Positions 19,512 to 31,500 of a DNA stretch of 64,000 nt are shown here, piece by piece. This DNA is from Saccharomycopsis crataegensis (Eukaryota > Ascomycota > Saccharomycetes > Ascoideales > Saccharomycopsidaceae). Positions within the stretch are counted from its first letter, which is position 1; every line of letters begins with the position of its first letter. The position numbers and the translations under genes are program-made. The notes under the pieces are model-generated. The model was not told the origin of the DNA and did no database searches. It saw only the letters and a program-made list of their open reading frames with translations. The DNA lies in NCBI RefSeq assembly GCF_037102585.1, contig NW_027043829.1, positions 620,001-684,000 on the forward strand. The letters run 5' to 3'.

Positions 19512-20520
19512 TGAAATCATGTTTTATAGTTTGTTTGCACTTTGTTTGTTTTTTTCCTTGCTCAATTCAAAAGTTTACTGGTTTCGCTTTCTTTTTGCTT
19601 TTTACTTTTGTATGGTTTCCATTTTTGTAGTTCACACATCGAAGTACAAAACGTTTTAAGATATTTGATAAGCAGTGTCAACATCTTTGCATGAGAGCCG
19701 CTGCTCTATGCAACGTCAGCTAATTACCTATTGATAGAGAAAAACAAGAAAACATTAATCAACTTCCAGTCTTTATTGCTTTTTCGAACATTCTAACGAT
19801 CAGTAGCTTTCATTATCAGAACTTTGTTGGATATTTTTCTAGACATACCTATAGTACATTCCCAGTTTAAATGCTTGACCATACGTTCATCTATCTATCA
19901 GTGGCCTAGCTTAAGAAAAAGCAAGCATAAAAATCCTCTTCAGTCAGGTAAGTGAAGTGGGACTCACTTCTTTGTAGAAATAATTCTCCTAGCATGGCAC
20001 AAATCAAATCTGATTCTGGGAGACGTCTAGTTCCCAAAATGCCAGCTTTAAAACCTTCATCCGTAATGAGCCATTGCATTCACCTAGAAGTCAGAGATGA
20101 TAATTGACATGACCTTTTGAACTTCTTGGACATATTTATCTTTACGAAATATTTGTAGATTCTTGTAACATCATCGCGAATTTGTTCAATGGTTCCGATA
20201 GCTGCGAGACATTAAATTGTGGCGCCCCGCTATGATTCAACAGAGCCAGATGTAAGATCAAAGCAAATTCTCGTTGGCACCTGTTTATGATATTAATACT
20301 ATAATACTGATAAGTAACTTCATTTCCAAGCCTAATTCTGGAGGAACAACTGTTCGCAGCAAACCCTCTGTAAAACCTGCATGAATCCCAACATTTGGTT
20401 GACACAAAGCCGAAGTTTTTCCCCACGGAAATCTTTAAAAAACAACAAAGAGATTCACTATGTCATTTTCCAATTACTTATATATATATACATATATATA
20501 TAATTTATCAAACTAGATCC
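19512..20520. other. Long intergenic region, no gene seen
   Basis: About 1 kb after the SNG1-like gene. The only sizeable ORF (20142-20426, minus strand) lacks recognisable features. Near 20490 there is a TA-rich TATA-like stretch (atatatatacatatatatata) just upstream of the small ORF at 20521. Confidence 0.4.
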
Positions 20521-20910
20521 ATGAGTTTTACTGTTCCAGGTAACACATTGGGAGTCACTCCCCCAGATATACCTCACTGTGTTGAGCTAGAGCATCTTAT
20601 TTCAGTGGATAAATACTTAGTAGATTTCGAAAAGGCAGTTGACTTTGAGCGAGCAATTTACCCTCTCAGACATGATTCTAGTACCCAGGGAGTCGATTTT
20701 GAAAATCAACACCAAAAAATCAAATCCTTTAGAGATGAGCTTATATTTGAGTTTCGTTTGCTGAGATCGCCTCTATTGATTGGCCATGCTAGACGTATTC
20801 AAGAAATGAATGACACAATTGGAAAATTAAGCGAGTCCATTGACAGCATCCAACAAAGGATGAATTATTGTTGTCAAAATGGTCCTGCTTCTTCGAGAGA
20901 CCTTACTTGA
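20521..20910 (+). CDS. Small hypothetical helical protein
   Basis: 129 codons from the ATG at 20521. Upstream in-frame codons back to 20395 lack an ATG. The C-terminal half is predicted helical and coiled-coil-like (FRDELIFEFRLLRSP, then IQEMNDTIGKLSESIDSIQQRM). The N-terminus is polar. I do not recognise a family. It has a TA-rich TATA-like stretch 20-40 bp upstream and ordinary codon use, but it lies in a gene-poor stretch and could be a chance ORF. Confidence 0.4.
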   Translation: MSFTVPGNTLGVTPPDIPHCVELEHLISVDKYLVDFEKAVDFERAIYPLRHDSSTQGVDFENQHQKIKSFRDELIFEFRLLRSPLLIGHARRIQEMNDTIGKLSESIDSIQQRMNYCCQNGPASSRDLT

Positions 20911-22499
20911 TGCTTGCCTTCCATAAATTGCCGAATCAATCCTCAGGAAATACCGAGCACATTCGCATTTACTTAATCACTTATAAAAATTGGTTTTTTC
21001 TTTATTATTATTTTTATTATTATCTTTCATTCCTCAAAATAGAAGGTTTATAAATTTTCTCAATGTGTAGGAAAAATGTGATCACATTTTCTCTCAAGTC
21101 AATACTTATATTGGATGTTAATGAACAAAATAAGCGGTCACTCATAATTAGCATATATTTTGGAGTGTTAAAAATGGTAATCTGAAAATTTGGTTTTCTT
21201 AGAACTTGTCTTGATTAAATAGAACAAGGGCAAAATTGATCGGAATATTGAGATTATAGTATGGTCTTAGGCTGTAACATAAACACTACAAAACAAAAAG
21301 ATTCATTATTGTCAACATATCATGCAACGGTTCTTGAGTAAAATAACATTCTAACAGGAGACAGTTTATAATAGTGGTAAAAAAAAAAAAACAGAGAAAC
21401 ATCAACAATAAAATGTCCCAGAAGGCGAGAAGTGATCGAAGCTCAATCAGAAAAGAATGTGAATCTAACATGAAACAATTCCAAGTTGGAAGGTACGTGA
21501 CACAAAACCATATACCCTGCCATCCTTAATTAATGAAAGCTGCTAACCTAATCTATATTATTAACCACATCCCAAATACATCAATCTGGCCCCTTTTCTT
21601 TCACATTCTTCTGTGAAGAAGCATTGTACTCTTTACGGAGCAGAGCGCTTCGATAAGTTCAAAAGTCAAGTACACCACAGCCTTGCGGCTCTGTTCTATA
21701 ATATAAGATATGACTGACAAATACTTTAATTGTCTTCTGGTAACAATAAACTCCCAATTGCGCTATTTTCTATTGATGTAGATAATCTCAACCAAAGTTA
21801 GTTGTCCAGGTGTATCTATCCAGCGGCGCTTTCAACATGTTGGCTTTTGCCACGGCATAATTTTTGTTACATTCACCTCATTTATATCGAGAGATACCTT
21901 TAAATGAATGGAATATTCAACACAAACAGCCAATGTATAAGATAATTTGAAAACATATCACCGATTACTAACAGATAGCTATCAGTTATAGTTTGGAGCG
22001 AGATTCACGTGGTCGCTTATAGGCATTTATAATTCTTACTGCATGCATGCGTATTTTCCCGGATGCTAATTGTGGGAGAACTAACTGTTTATCAATGCTA
22101 TTTAACACACTTTATTATTGTAATAGTATCTTTATACTTTCAAGGGTATGAACAGATACCTTGGTATGATATAATAAGTGCGAAAAAGTTAAGCAGTATA
22201 TCATTCACATTCATTGGGGAATGGTACTAAGACACAATCGGACTGTGACGCTAAACTGTGCACAAACCATCTATGCCAATCAATACCTCTAAAGATGAGA
22301 TTTCCTGATTATTCTTTAAAAGACTTGGGAAGGTGCTTTCAACAGTTGCTTGGATTCGTATGTATGTGTACTTTGATTTCCCTACGATGATCTATCAATC
22401 ATTGGCGGCGGAAATTCTACACGCTTCTATCATGAAACATCACGCATCACAAATGGGAAGGAATACCACATTACCATTTTCAGAACGATTTTTGTTAAT
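20911..22499. other. Gene-poor intergenic region
   Basis: About 1.6 kb without a credible ORF. One segment (21995-22040) resembles a segment at 35940-35982, see findings. No LTR ends, tRNA or rRNA could be recognised. Confidence 0.4.
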
Positions 22500-22719
22500 G
22501 GGTCTCCGAGTCAGACAACATTCGGTGTGTTGCCACTGGAGGTAAGATACTTTAGGCTATCGCTGTCTCTGTGGTACGGAGGCGGTGCAGTCGCTATATG
22601 TGGTGCGGGTAACTTGTAGCGCGCGCGCGCACGCGCAGCGTGCGATGGTTACCCAGCCCTTGGACAGCGATCACCAGTGGAGGGCGGGGGGTATAGTGGG
22701 GGTCTGTTTTTTTTTTTTT
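22500..22719 (+). ncRNA. Candidate structured RNA ending in a Pol III-type T run
   Basis: A GC-rich island in AT-rich DNA with nested complementary arms. 22533-22539 pairs with 22674-22680 (7 bp), 22559-22567 with 22663-22671 (9 bp), and 22607-22613 with 22648-22654 (7 bp). 22628-22634 pairs with 22638-22644 (7 bp, three-base loop). The nesting gives one rod-like hairpin of about 150 nt. A G-rich segment (22679-22704) follows, then a run of twelve or more T, which would terminate RNA polymerase III. I could not match it to U6, RNase P, MRP or SRP RNA, and the 5' end is unknown. No clear A or B box was found. Confidence 0.4.
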
Positions 22720-23243
22720 GTCTTAGTCACCCAAATCGCCACCGATGTACTCCAATGTCGGTGACAGCGGGTGTCTGCACCGTTAGCAATGGGCAAATGC
22801 ATGTGCTTGCAGAATAATAACGGAAAAAAGTAATCATATTATGTGCCCTGGTTGGGGGGCCCGACGTATTGCTAAAAAGAAAAGATCCAGATCTTTGATG
22901 GGGGGAAAATTTTCACCGAGGAGTTGCAAGATGGAGGTGACTTGCCGTTATGCACTTCTTGGGAAGGCCAAAGAAGCTGGAAGTTTAAAAATGCAGAGAT
23001 TTCCTGCTCGTAGGGATCCCGATCCTCTTTCCATGTTTCCTCTTCCCCAATCTATACAGTTATCATCACTACTCACTTGTTCTCTCCCAGTTATGAACAG
23101 TTCATAAACAAATTGTGTCACCCATCAAACTATCATTCCTATCACCGTTATCTTTTCACCTCATCCCGGATTATTTTTTTCTCCACACACTACACAGAAA
23201 AAACATAGATATATCCATATAAAGGCGTGTTATAGCAATTGCC
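22720..23243. other. Intergenic region upstream of Ser/Thr-rich gene
   Basis: The first 250 bp remain fairly GC-rich, with a small hairpin (caccga/tcggtg, about 22740-22764) and a ggggggcccg patch at 22853-22862. The rest is presumably promoter. An ORF at 22841-23107 looks spurious. Confidence 0.4.
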
Positions 23244-24590
23244 ATGGTAGAACTCAAAAGATCCCTTTCTAAGAGAGTATTCTCGTCATTATCTCTCTCT
23301 AAAAGATCAACGTCAACCTCAGAGAACAATTCTACAACAAACCCCGACTTTTCGGATGACTTGACCCAGTCCAAATCTCGGGATGATGAAGTTATTCACA
23401 CTCTCAGATACGATGAGTTGGACCCTCTAAATTCATTAGACCAACCATTGAGTACCGTCAGCACAACAACAACAACTACTACTACTACTAATGCCACAAC
23501 AACAACAACAACTGGCATGTCCACCCCTTTGCAATCTTCAGTCAGCATCTCCAACAATAGACCATCACGTAGCAGAACTTCGACCACCAGTTTGCCTGCG
23601 TTGCTCAAGAGAAGCAAGTCATATCTTTCTGGAAATGACAAAACACCAATTGCTCCTCCAGCTTATGGATCTTCTCCGACCGTTAACAACGCCAATAGTT
23701 CTACAGTCTCAAAACGTCAAAGTCAATCTAGCATAAGTAGAAATGATTCCATCCCTCAGCTACCTTCAACTTTACAAAATCTTCATCAAGAGCTCGCCAA
23801 AGCCCTCACTTTGAACACCAGTGATGACATTATCGACCCATCGTCGACTAATGCCAATAATGTCAATTCTTCTGGGGCTAAATCACCATTGAAATTGGAT
23901 CTTTTACCTCCAAACTCCCTCAAAGGACCAGTTTCCTCGGACCAATTAGCACCAAATTTACCATCTCGTCTCACTACCCCAATCATGGAGTCGGTGCCAT
24001 TTTTCCCTCCTAATGCTGGCACCACAATTTCTCAAACTCCATCGCATCGTCAAACTGATTCTGATGATATGGATTTCACTCGTGGCAACATAATGAGCCC
24101 GCACGCCATTATGGGCACTAGATCAAGACAAAACTCTTCTGCTACTTCTTTTAGCTCTCACACTACCAATAATAACTACAATTGCCAAAAATCCCAATAT
24201 ATTTATTTTGATAGTACCAATCAACAATTCAATGCCTTGCAAGGCTCCGTCGCCATCAATCCATCGACACAACCATCCAACAATGATCAACATCAGAAAC
24301 AACAGAGCGGCAGCGGCTCCATCTCTGCCAACACTTCCTTTCTCAATGATCCGATCCTTTGCAATTTGCTTTATCATAACAGAGATATCGTCACCAGTGA
24401 TTTTCTCTTGAATGAGCCTGACGAATTGGAAGATGCATTTTGTGATGAAATGGCCCTTGGAATTTTGGATAAGGTGGTGGAATCCACCCCTATCAGTGTT
24501 GATGGTGCCGGCAACAGTCCAAACCGTTTGAGAGGCCAGTATGTGTTTGATGAATCGAGAGTTAATCGCCAAGATGAATGGTATCTCTGA
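23244..24590 (+). CDS. Ser/Thr/Asn-rich protein of unknown function
   Basis: 448 residues, largely low complexity. The N-terminus is basic and Ser-rich (MVELKRSLSKRVFSSLSLSKR). A Thr run of about nine residues is encoded by ACA/ACT codons (about 23463-23515). Multiple RSxS-type potential kinase sites (RSRTSTTS, KRQSQSSISRNDS) follow. The only part that looks folded is the C-terminus (about 370-448), with NDPILCNLLYHNRDIV, EDAFCDEMALGILDKV and a final SRVNRQDEWYL. I do not recognise the family. The composition suggests a phosphorylated regulatory or scaffold protein; that is inference. Codon use and a clean start support a real gene. Confidence 0.7.
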   Translation: MVELKRSLSKRVFSSLSLSKRSTSTSENNSTTNPDFSDDLTQSKSRDDEVIHTLRYDELDPLNSLDQPLSTVSTTTTTTTTTNATTTTTTGMSTPLQSSVSISNNRPSRSRTSTTSLPALLKRSKSYLSGNDKTPIAPPAYGSSPTVNNANSSTVSKRQSQSSISRNDSIPQLPSTLQNLHQELAKALTLNTSDDIIDPSSTNANNVNSSGAKSPLKLDLLPPNSLKGPVSSDQLAPNLPSRLTTPIMESVPFFPPNAGTTISQTPSHRQTDSDDMDFTRGNIMSPHAIMGTRSRQNSSATSFSSHTTNNNYNCQKSQYIYFDSTNQQFNALQGSVAINPSTQPSNNDQHQKQQSGSGSISANTSFLNDPILCNLLYHNRDIVTSDFLLNEPDELEDAFCDEMALGILDKVVESTPISVDGAGNSPNRLRGQYVFDESRVNRQDEWYL

Positions 24591-26458
24591 GTTATTGTTA
24601 CTCTGCTTACGTTATTTTATTTGCACTATTTTCCTATTCCTTTGTATTATATGAATTCGCTAACGTCTAGTGTTATTATCAATAGTTGCTATAAAAATAA
24701 TGAATTAACAAAAAGACCTTCTATATTTTTTTTCAAAAAACAACAACCAACAACAACAACAAAAAAAAAAAAACTATACCAAAATTTTAATGAATTTATG
24801 ATCTTTTATTTTACTTACCAAAAATGCTTTGTGGATCTTCATACAGACAGTAGAAGATTCTCTTATTTATCCAATTCCCTTGTCTGATGATGTATTTTTA
24901 CTAATGGTTTCTTGCTCTGACTGTTTATTCCTTCTGCTTGTTACCCTTTTGCTTTCACCCTGCTTTGTCGACAATTACTTTTCCTATTCTTCATTTATTA
25001 TCATTTTTTTTTCTCTTTTCATCGCTTATTTTTATATGGTTCTTGGCTTATTTCCTGGTTATTCTCCTACGGGATCTGAACTTTTTTTTTTGATATCTAT
25101 TCTACATCAATGCAGTATATGATTAATCATCTTGAGCTATTTCTGTCCTCATGACTTGTAGTCACCAGTGTGATCTAGCAGTTCAACAACTGTGGTGATT
25201 TACATACGGTCACAACGTAAATCCCGAAAACGGAGAGAGAAAAAACAAAAATAGTCACGGGGACGAGAGTTTACGACAGCCTCAGTTTATCTACCAAACA
25301 GTATTACAAAGTGCAGCATATTTACACCATCGTTTGCTTCAAAGATGTACAGACAACCTCCCCAGGGCAGTATTAATCCACCCACCACTTGTCAAACACC
25401 AGTTGTTCCGAGGTTTTGCAGGCTGGTGGGGCATCGAAAAAAGAAAAAAAAAGAAAAGAAAAATTTTCCTCAGCAAAAAAAGGCAGCAGCATCATCGCCT
25501 GCCTGCTCCAACATGAATGATCGAACAGGAAGAGGGGCAAAGCATTGGCCAAAGGATAATCGTTACAACTTAATTGGAGGTGCCTTGGTTTTTCCGAAAA
25601 AGAAATGCTATCATTATCCGAAAGACCGTGGATAATTTGTAATCCTTCAATGTTGTTAATTGCTCTTCCGTCAAGGCCTAGTATTTGTAGAAAAAGGAAA
25701 AAAAAAATTGTAATAGTAATAATTACAAAGCTCATACTATGCGCACAAGATGGAGAAGATCTTTCTATTCTGTCCAAATTCTTATTATTTACTATTCCAT
25801 TTCCTCTCTCTTTCTCTCCTTTTTTTTTCCTTTTTTTTTTTTTTTTTGACTCGTAAAGTTTCTGATGCATGGCAGAAGGAAAAAAAAAAAAAAAAGGAAA
25901 AAAAAAGACCTGGACTGCCAGATGAGAGATCAAAGTTCAAAAAATTTGGGACTGAGCAATTTGGGGGTGGCAATTGTTTTATCATGATAAATAATAGACA
26001 GCCAAGCAAGAATCGGAAAATTTAACATGTCATTTGTAGCTAACTGAGAACTGATCTATCTCTGTTCTAGCCAAAGTAGTGTGCATTTTTTTTTTTTAAA
26101 AGAAGATAAAAAAAAAGTGGTCTGGATCCTATAAATGATATTTTGTTGTTTTCTTTAAAATGATTTGAGTTGAAGAAAAATAATTACAATGTAACCCAAC
26201 CAAGAAATAAACAGTCGCAAAACTCAGTTACAGGATTACTTGATGTTGCTTTCCCCACCCCCAAGAATCTGCTCTTGCATTAAATAATCCTGTAAATTAT
26301 TATATGTGAATAAGAAGTGAATGATAAAATCTTCTCATGCATATATTATTATAGCAAGAACGTAGCAATATTTTAAATAAGAAAATCTTGAGAAATAATA
26401 AAAGGCAATATTGTATACAACTAGAAAAGAAGGGAAAAAAAGTAAACAAAGAGATGTT
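24591..26458. other. Gene-poor region with homopurine/homopyrimidine tracts
   Basis: About 1.9 kb between two converging genes. Many A and T runs occur, including a long inverted repeat at 25820-25906. The ORFs here are mostly Lys or Phe runs read from these tracts and are not supported as genes. Confidence 0.5.
25820..25906. repeat. T-tract/A-tract inverted repeat
   Basis: Left arm T9-CC-T17 (25820-25847) and right arm A16-GG-A9 (25880-25906) are complementary over about 27 bp with a loop near 32 bp. This is a perfect hairpin-forming element that could stall replication or be unstable. Confidence 0.85.
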
Positions 26459-27997
26459 TTAATAAGTAACTGAAGTAGCTACTTGAGGAACTGAATTTGG
26501 AGAAACGTATTGTACTGACCCTGAGGCTCCTGCTCCTGGCAGAGACCCAGATACTTGGTATTGATTTTGCAAAGGTTGTGATTGGTACACCACTTGGGAA
26601 GTCCCCGGCGTATATGATATAGGTGAAGATGCCACAACTTTCGGCACCGCCACTACATGTGGTGACGATACTGCAGGAGCAGCAGCAGAGGGATATCCTG
26701 CCTCTAAACTCGTTCCAGCAACTTGGATCACTTCGGGTTGGGTGTATATTGGTTGGGTCGCAGGAGCGACAGGATACGAAGAAGTCACTACCACTTGGTA
26801 TTGAGGCTCCAGTGATTGTCCTTCAGCCTGGGCTGGTGGTTGTGCTTGCTGGGATACTGTAACTACCATTGGAGTGGCCATATGAGTTTCTGGAGCGGCA
26901 GGACTATTAGCCTGTTGAACATAAGTATATTGCTGGACCGCCGCTGGAGCAGCAACCGTTTCAACAATAATCACTTGACCTTGTGTCTGACTGCCAGCTT
27001 GAACTTGAGCAACAGGAACTTGTTGTTGTTGGATTGGTTCTGGAGCAGCTGCAGTAACGTAAGAAATTATCACAGGCTGAGTAGCCACTGCAGGTTGAGT
27101 AACTATCACTGGTTGAGGTGTTGCAGCATAGATTTGATTCCCCATAGCGTCAATGGTAACCACCACTGGGGCTTCTGCTGCTGCTGCTCGCTCTATGGTG
27201 GTGGGAGTCTCAGGAACCACAACCGTTTCCACTATTACTTGTGCATTCTGAATACCCAAAGTATTATTATAATAGCCGGCGTTATCGTTGATTACAGCAT
27301 CCATGGCTGGCTTGGATGAATTAACTGAAGGCGAGGTATCAGAGCTGATCATATCCATCGAGCGATACACTGGAGCATAAGTCTGAAGAGGAAAGAACTC
27401 GCTAGCTGATTCTAAAGGCGATCCATTGCATATTGGATGGATTGACCCGGTATGTCTCACCAATGGACAGGCAATATCAATCGTGATATTCAGGGGTAAA
27501 TTATAAGAATTTTGATCTGCACTTACCTGCTTCGGAAGTTGGATAGTCAATGGAACATAACTTTCCAGAAGAGATGCTTCCTGACTCTGTTCCTGTTGTG
27601 CAGGGAAAAGGGTTGTAGTGAAGACTTGACCGGCTGGAATGGGTTGTGGTTCTATTGGTGCTCCATTAATCCTGACTGGTACACCTCCTGCTAAATATCC
27701 GCCCTGAAAAGTATGTATCGCCTCGTATACACGGGTAGCTGTAGGCTTAATTGTCATCGTCGTTGTTGATGAGGTATAGACCACACTATCTTTCTTCTCT
27801 TCTTCGTATTTATTTTTCCCAATGAGATAAGATGAATACAATATGACTGATGATCCTAGCCCATTAATTGCTTTCCAGAAAAATGTTGAGCTTTCTCCTG
27901 TGTTGGCCGAGGTCGCAACAGTAGGTGCTATTGCTGCTCCATCAGATAGTTTTATTAGCAATACCCAGAGGATGTATAATGAAGTGATTTTTCTCAT
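26459..27997 (-). CDS. Secreted Pro/Val/Gln-rich cell-surface protein, unknown
   Basis: 512 residues beginning with a signal peptide (MRKITSLYILWVLLIKLSDGAA). A second weakly hydrophobic stretch follows (LGSSVILYSSYLIG, about 48-61). The bulk is low complexity rich in Val, Pro, Gln, Ala and Thr, with repeated VVT, VIVETV, PAVATQPVI and QPIYTQPEVIQV patterns. Two Cys (CPLV, ICNG) lie near 170-190. The C-terminus (VPQVATSVTY) lacks a GPI-type hydrophobic tail. I do not recognise a family; composition resembles yeast cell-wall or secreted glycoproteins. It is divergent with YPP1. Confidence 0.7.
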   Translation of the reverse strand: MRKITSLYILWVLLIKLSDGAAIAPTVATSANTGESSTFFWKAINGLGSSVILYSSYLIGKNKYEEEKKDSVVYTSSTTTMTIKPTATRVYEAIHTFQGGYLAGGVPVRINGAPIEPQPIPAGQVFTTTLFPAQQEQSQEASLLESYVPLTIQLPKQVSADQNSYNLPLNITIDIACPLVRHTGSIHPICNGSPLESASEFFPLQTYAPVYRSMDMISSDTSPSVNSSKPAMDAVINDNAGYYNNTLGIQNAQVIVETVVVPETPTTIERAAAAEAPVVVTIDAMGNQIYAATPQPVIVTQPAVATQPVIISYVTAAAPEPIQQQQVPVAQVQAGSQTQGQVIIVETVAAPAAVQQYTYVQQANSPAAPETHMATPMVVTVSQQAQPPAQAEGQSLEPQYQVVVTSSYPVAPATQPIYTQPEVIQVAGTSLEAGYPSAAAPAVSSPHVVAVPKVVASSPISYTPGTSQVVYQSQPLQNQYQVSGSLPGAGASGSVQYVSPNSVPQVATSVTY

Positions 27998-28588
27998 ATT
28001 GGATATGTGTATTCGATGATCAGCTTTGATACTTTCGATTTGCTATTGCTATTTTTGCAAACAGTTTACCGTATTTTTAAAGTTTCAGAGACTCAAAAAC
28101 ACAAGCATAGATCAATAATATTATAAGAATGGTCTTTTATCGTTTTAGTTTGTGATGTGATACCGTTTTTAGTATCCATCAAATTCAAAACTGAAAAAAA
28201 AAAAATGAATCAAAAGTTGAAGCAAAATGCGGTTGCTCTAGAGGATGCTCAATAATTTAAATAGATTCCAGTTTATGGCAAGGCTCTAAAGATGTTCGAT
28301 GTCACCCTAATGCCCTCCGCTGTCCATTAGAAATATCCATCATCCATTATTATGGAATTCTGCTGGTCATGTTGAATGCGCCGTATGAGAAGAAAAAAAA
28401 TGCATAGGGTTTTCTCCATGTTGCGCGTTTAGCATTTTTTGCTACTGTCTTTTTTTTCCACGTCGTTGCTGTCATCACCAAAATTGAATCGCGGAACCTC
28501 TTAGAGTCAGTTGACTAAAGGAAAATTACGGTACTCATCAAAGGAGTGGTCAATTGCAAGGTTACATACATATATATGTGTTCAAACC
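27998..28588. promoter_or_regulatory. Divergent upstream region of secreted protein / YPP1
   Basis: 591 bp with A runs (28194-28205) and no ORF of note. Presumed to hold both promoters; no specific site was recognised. A short TA-rich stretch (tacatatatatg) lies just before the YPP1 ATG. Confidence 0.4.
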
Positions 28589-31500
28589 ATGTCGGATAAG
28601 AAAGGTACCAGTGATTTGCATTTATTGCTTATGCTGTATTATGGCGGGGCATTCTCTGAGTATCTGACAAATTATTATCTCCTAGATAAACTTGATAAAG
28701 ACTCGGTGATTTACAAACTTCTGGTGATAGAATCACAGCTATCACGGGAAGTCAATGGTAATGTGGTCACTCCTCTACCAACAAGCGCTCCTGAGTCTTA
28801 TACAATAGGAAATCTTGGTGACAATGTCCAGAAAATATGTGCTAGTAATGCAAAACTTACCGATCCCGAATCAATCATGGGTAATTTATTATTGGGGCAC
28901 ATCTATTATCTAAAAAGCGAACCAATTAAGGCTTGTAAATGGCTAGATAAGGTGAATATTGATTTGGCAAAGTTGACCAATTTGGAAACTGGTGAAATGG
29001 CCCAAGACACTCAAGTGGCAAGGAATTTCAATCAATATTGCCTGATCAAGAAAAATGTTCTCCAAGCATTGATCTCCAAGGACCTAAATGCGATTGAAAA
29101 GTTCATTAATGAAAAACTATTAAATGTCCCTGCTGTGTCCAACATTCAGGGGTGGTACTGGTTAAATGTCTTATTCAACAGTTATTTTAAACTATCACAT
29201 TCCAAGGACTCGAAAGTTAATTTTACCACAGTCCATCATAGCATCAAAAGTAATGACTTATTATTGATTTTGACATGTGTATATTTTTATGACAATTTCT
29301 CACAGCATTTGTCCGATGATTTCAAGGCGGAATTCACCCAGTTTTTCAAGAAGTTTGTGGATGTAAATATCTACAAAAACACAAACTTGCATTTTCCTTC
29401 TAGTCATCAGACCAATTATACTCTCGAAACAATGATTTACACTATTTCTGAATCTTTCAAACAAGGCATTTCCCAATATTCCTATTACGACGATATTGCT
29501 AAAGTTACTAAAGAATGGGACTCTTTGATTGATTTGGACTTTTTTGTGGACTTGGTGGAATTTTCTGTTGGAAAAACTTATCAATCTATCAAGATCTTCC
29601 GCAGTTTAATAATTGTCAAGATACTTCAATTCAAGCGTGAAAATCTACTCACCGTTGATCTATCAAAGAACTACAATTCTCTAATGGAAATTATTGCCAT
29701 CACCAAGAACTTCAAGAGTTTCTACGATCAGTCCATCTTAAAGATCCAAAAAAAAAATATTAGCCACACATTGATCGACGAAGATCATCTTCTTGTGTTA
29801 CAAACTTACACGGCCTTCCTTGAATTCATGGTCAATAACCTTAATGTTTATCAATACGGCAACGTTAATGCTTCAGTATTAGACAAACAATCTATGCGTA
29901 TCGATCCATCAAAATTTAAAAGTTTACAAAAATTCAACGGCTTATTGAATGCCAATAACTTGGCATTTATTTCCGAAATCAAAACTTCGTTGCACGAGGC
30001 TATCAGCACCGTTGAAAATTTGACTAATTTGGACCTCAATGACAATTCCGGATTAAACGGTCAAAACTTTTTGAAAAATCACTTGTCTTCTACCAAATCT
30101 TTGAACATTATCATATCTCGGGCGTATCATGCGTTGATCAGTGAAAAACTCTTTTTGTTGAAAATTGACACCCATCAATTCAAAGCGTTTAAAAGAAACG
30201 AAGACTCTAAGCTTGCGGTACTTGATGCTTTCAAAAAATGTCTCTTGTTAAATAACTTTAGCGATTTGAGTTACTATCTCGAGTTGGTGGTGTTTATAAT
30301 GAGATTTTTATCAATCGAAAAATACAATAATGAGATCGTGTCGGTATTGAAATCGTTATTAGGCTTGAACTTGAACTACTGGAAATGCTGGAACTTATTA
30401 TTGATATTGGCTAATAGTAATTATGGTCTCTTAAGTGAGATGTCATTTGATTTTATCAAGAAGCCTACCAATGATTTTGGTTTGAATTTGGTGTATACCG
30501 TAGAATTATTGATGACCAATTTTCTTGAAACTTCTGAATTATTGAACAATAGAGAGCAATTGAAAAATTTCAATATTCTTAACGAATTGAAGAATGATTT
30601 GTTAGAGTTGGAGCTCACCATATTGAAAATTACCGACAAGAAATCCGGTACTGAATCTGCTTTATCTAAATTGTCAGAACTTTTTGAATTGTTCCACTTA
30701 TTATTCAAAGATTATGCTGAAGACGACGAGCGTCAGACTGCTACAAAGCCGGCGGCACCTCGTGCAGGACCTCTGGTTGACACAAGCACCATTAGAGACA
30801 GTGTAGCCGCCTCAACCAAGCAATCGGGATTGAAGATTCCACGGTTCAAGACTTTCCGCAGACACAAAACAATGGCCAAGCCAACTGTTTCCACGATTCC
30901 TCAACCAAGCAAGAAAAGTTCAAAATTGGCTACTAATAATTTCTCGTCAACTAAAGTATTTGCCAACAAGTGCTTACAAAAAGTTTGGCTTTTTGCCGCT
31001 GATGTGTACTTGAAAGCTGGACTTTTCAAAGATTCTGAATCTGCCATTGTTGAAGCAGAAAATGTTGGTGGGGTTAATGAATACACCACCTATGCATTCG
31101 CCAAGCTTTTGAGTGGTACTAATAACGTCACTTCTACGAAAAAGTTGTCGGCTTTCAATGAGTTTGGCAGATCAATCGATATTTGGGAGGCTGAATCTTC
31201 AACTTCAAGTTATGTTCTTTCAGAAAACTGGCGAGCCATCACAGGTTTAGCACAGTTGATAATGAAGGAGTGTGGATATGAGGATGACATAGATGTTACT
31301 GGACCATCTACTCAGGGCCTGTTTGTGAATGATTTGGAATATATCGATGATATGACAGAAGATGATGACAATGATGATGATAACGAAGATGCGACATCTT
31401 TTAACGACTCAATGAAATCGGCGTACGATGATTTTGGCACCATGACTTTGAAAACTGATAATCTATCATTAGATTCTGAAGATGGGAAATTCAGTGGCAG

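Noticed and set aside
22841-23107. 88-codon ORF near the RNA candidate
   Set aside because: No recognisable features, and it lies in GC-rich noncoding DNA.
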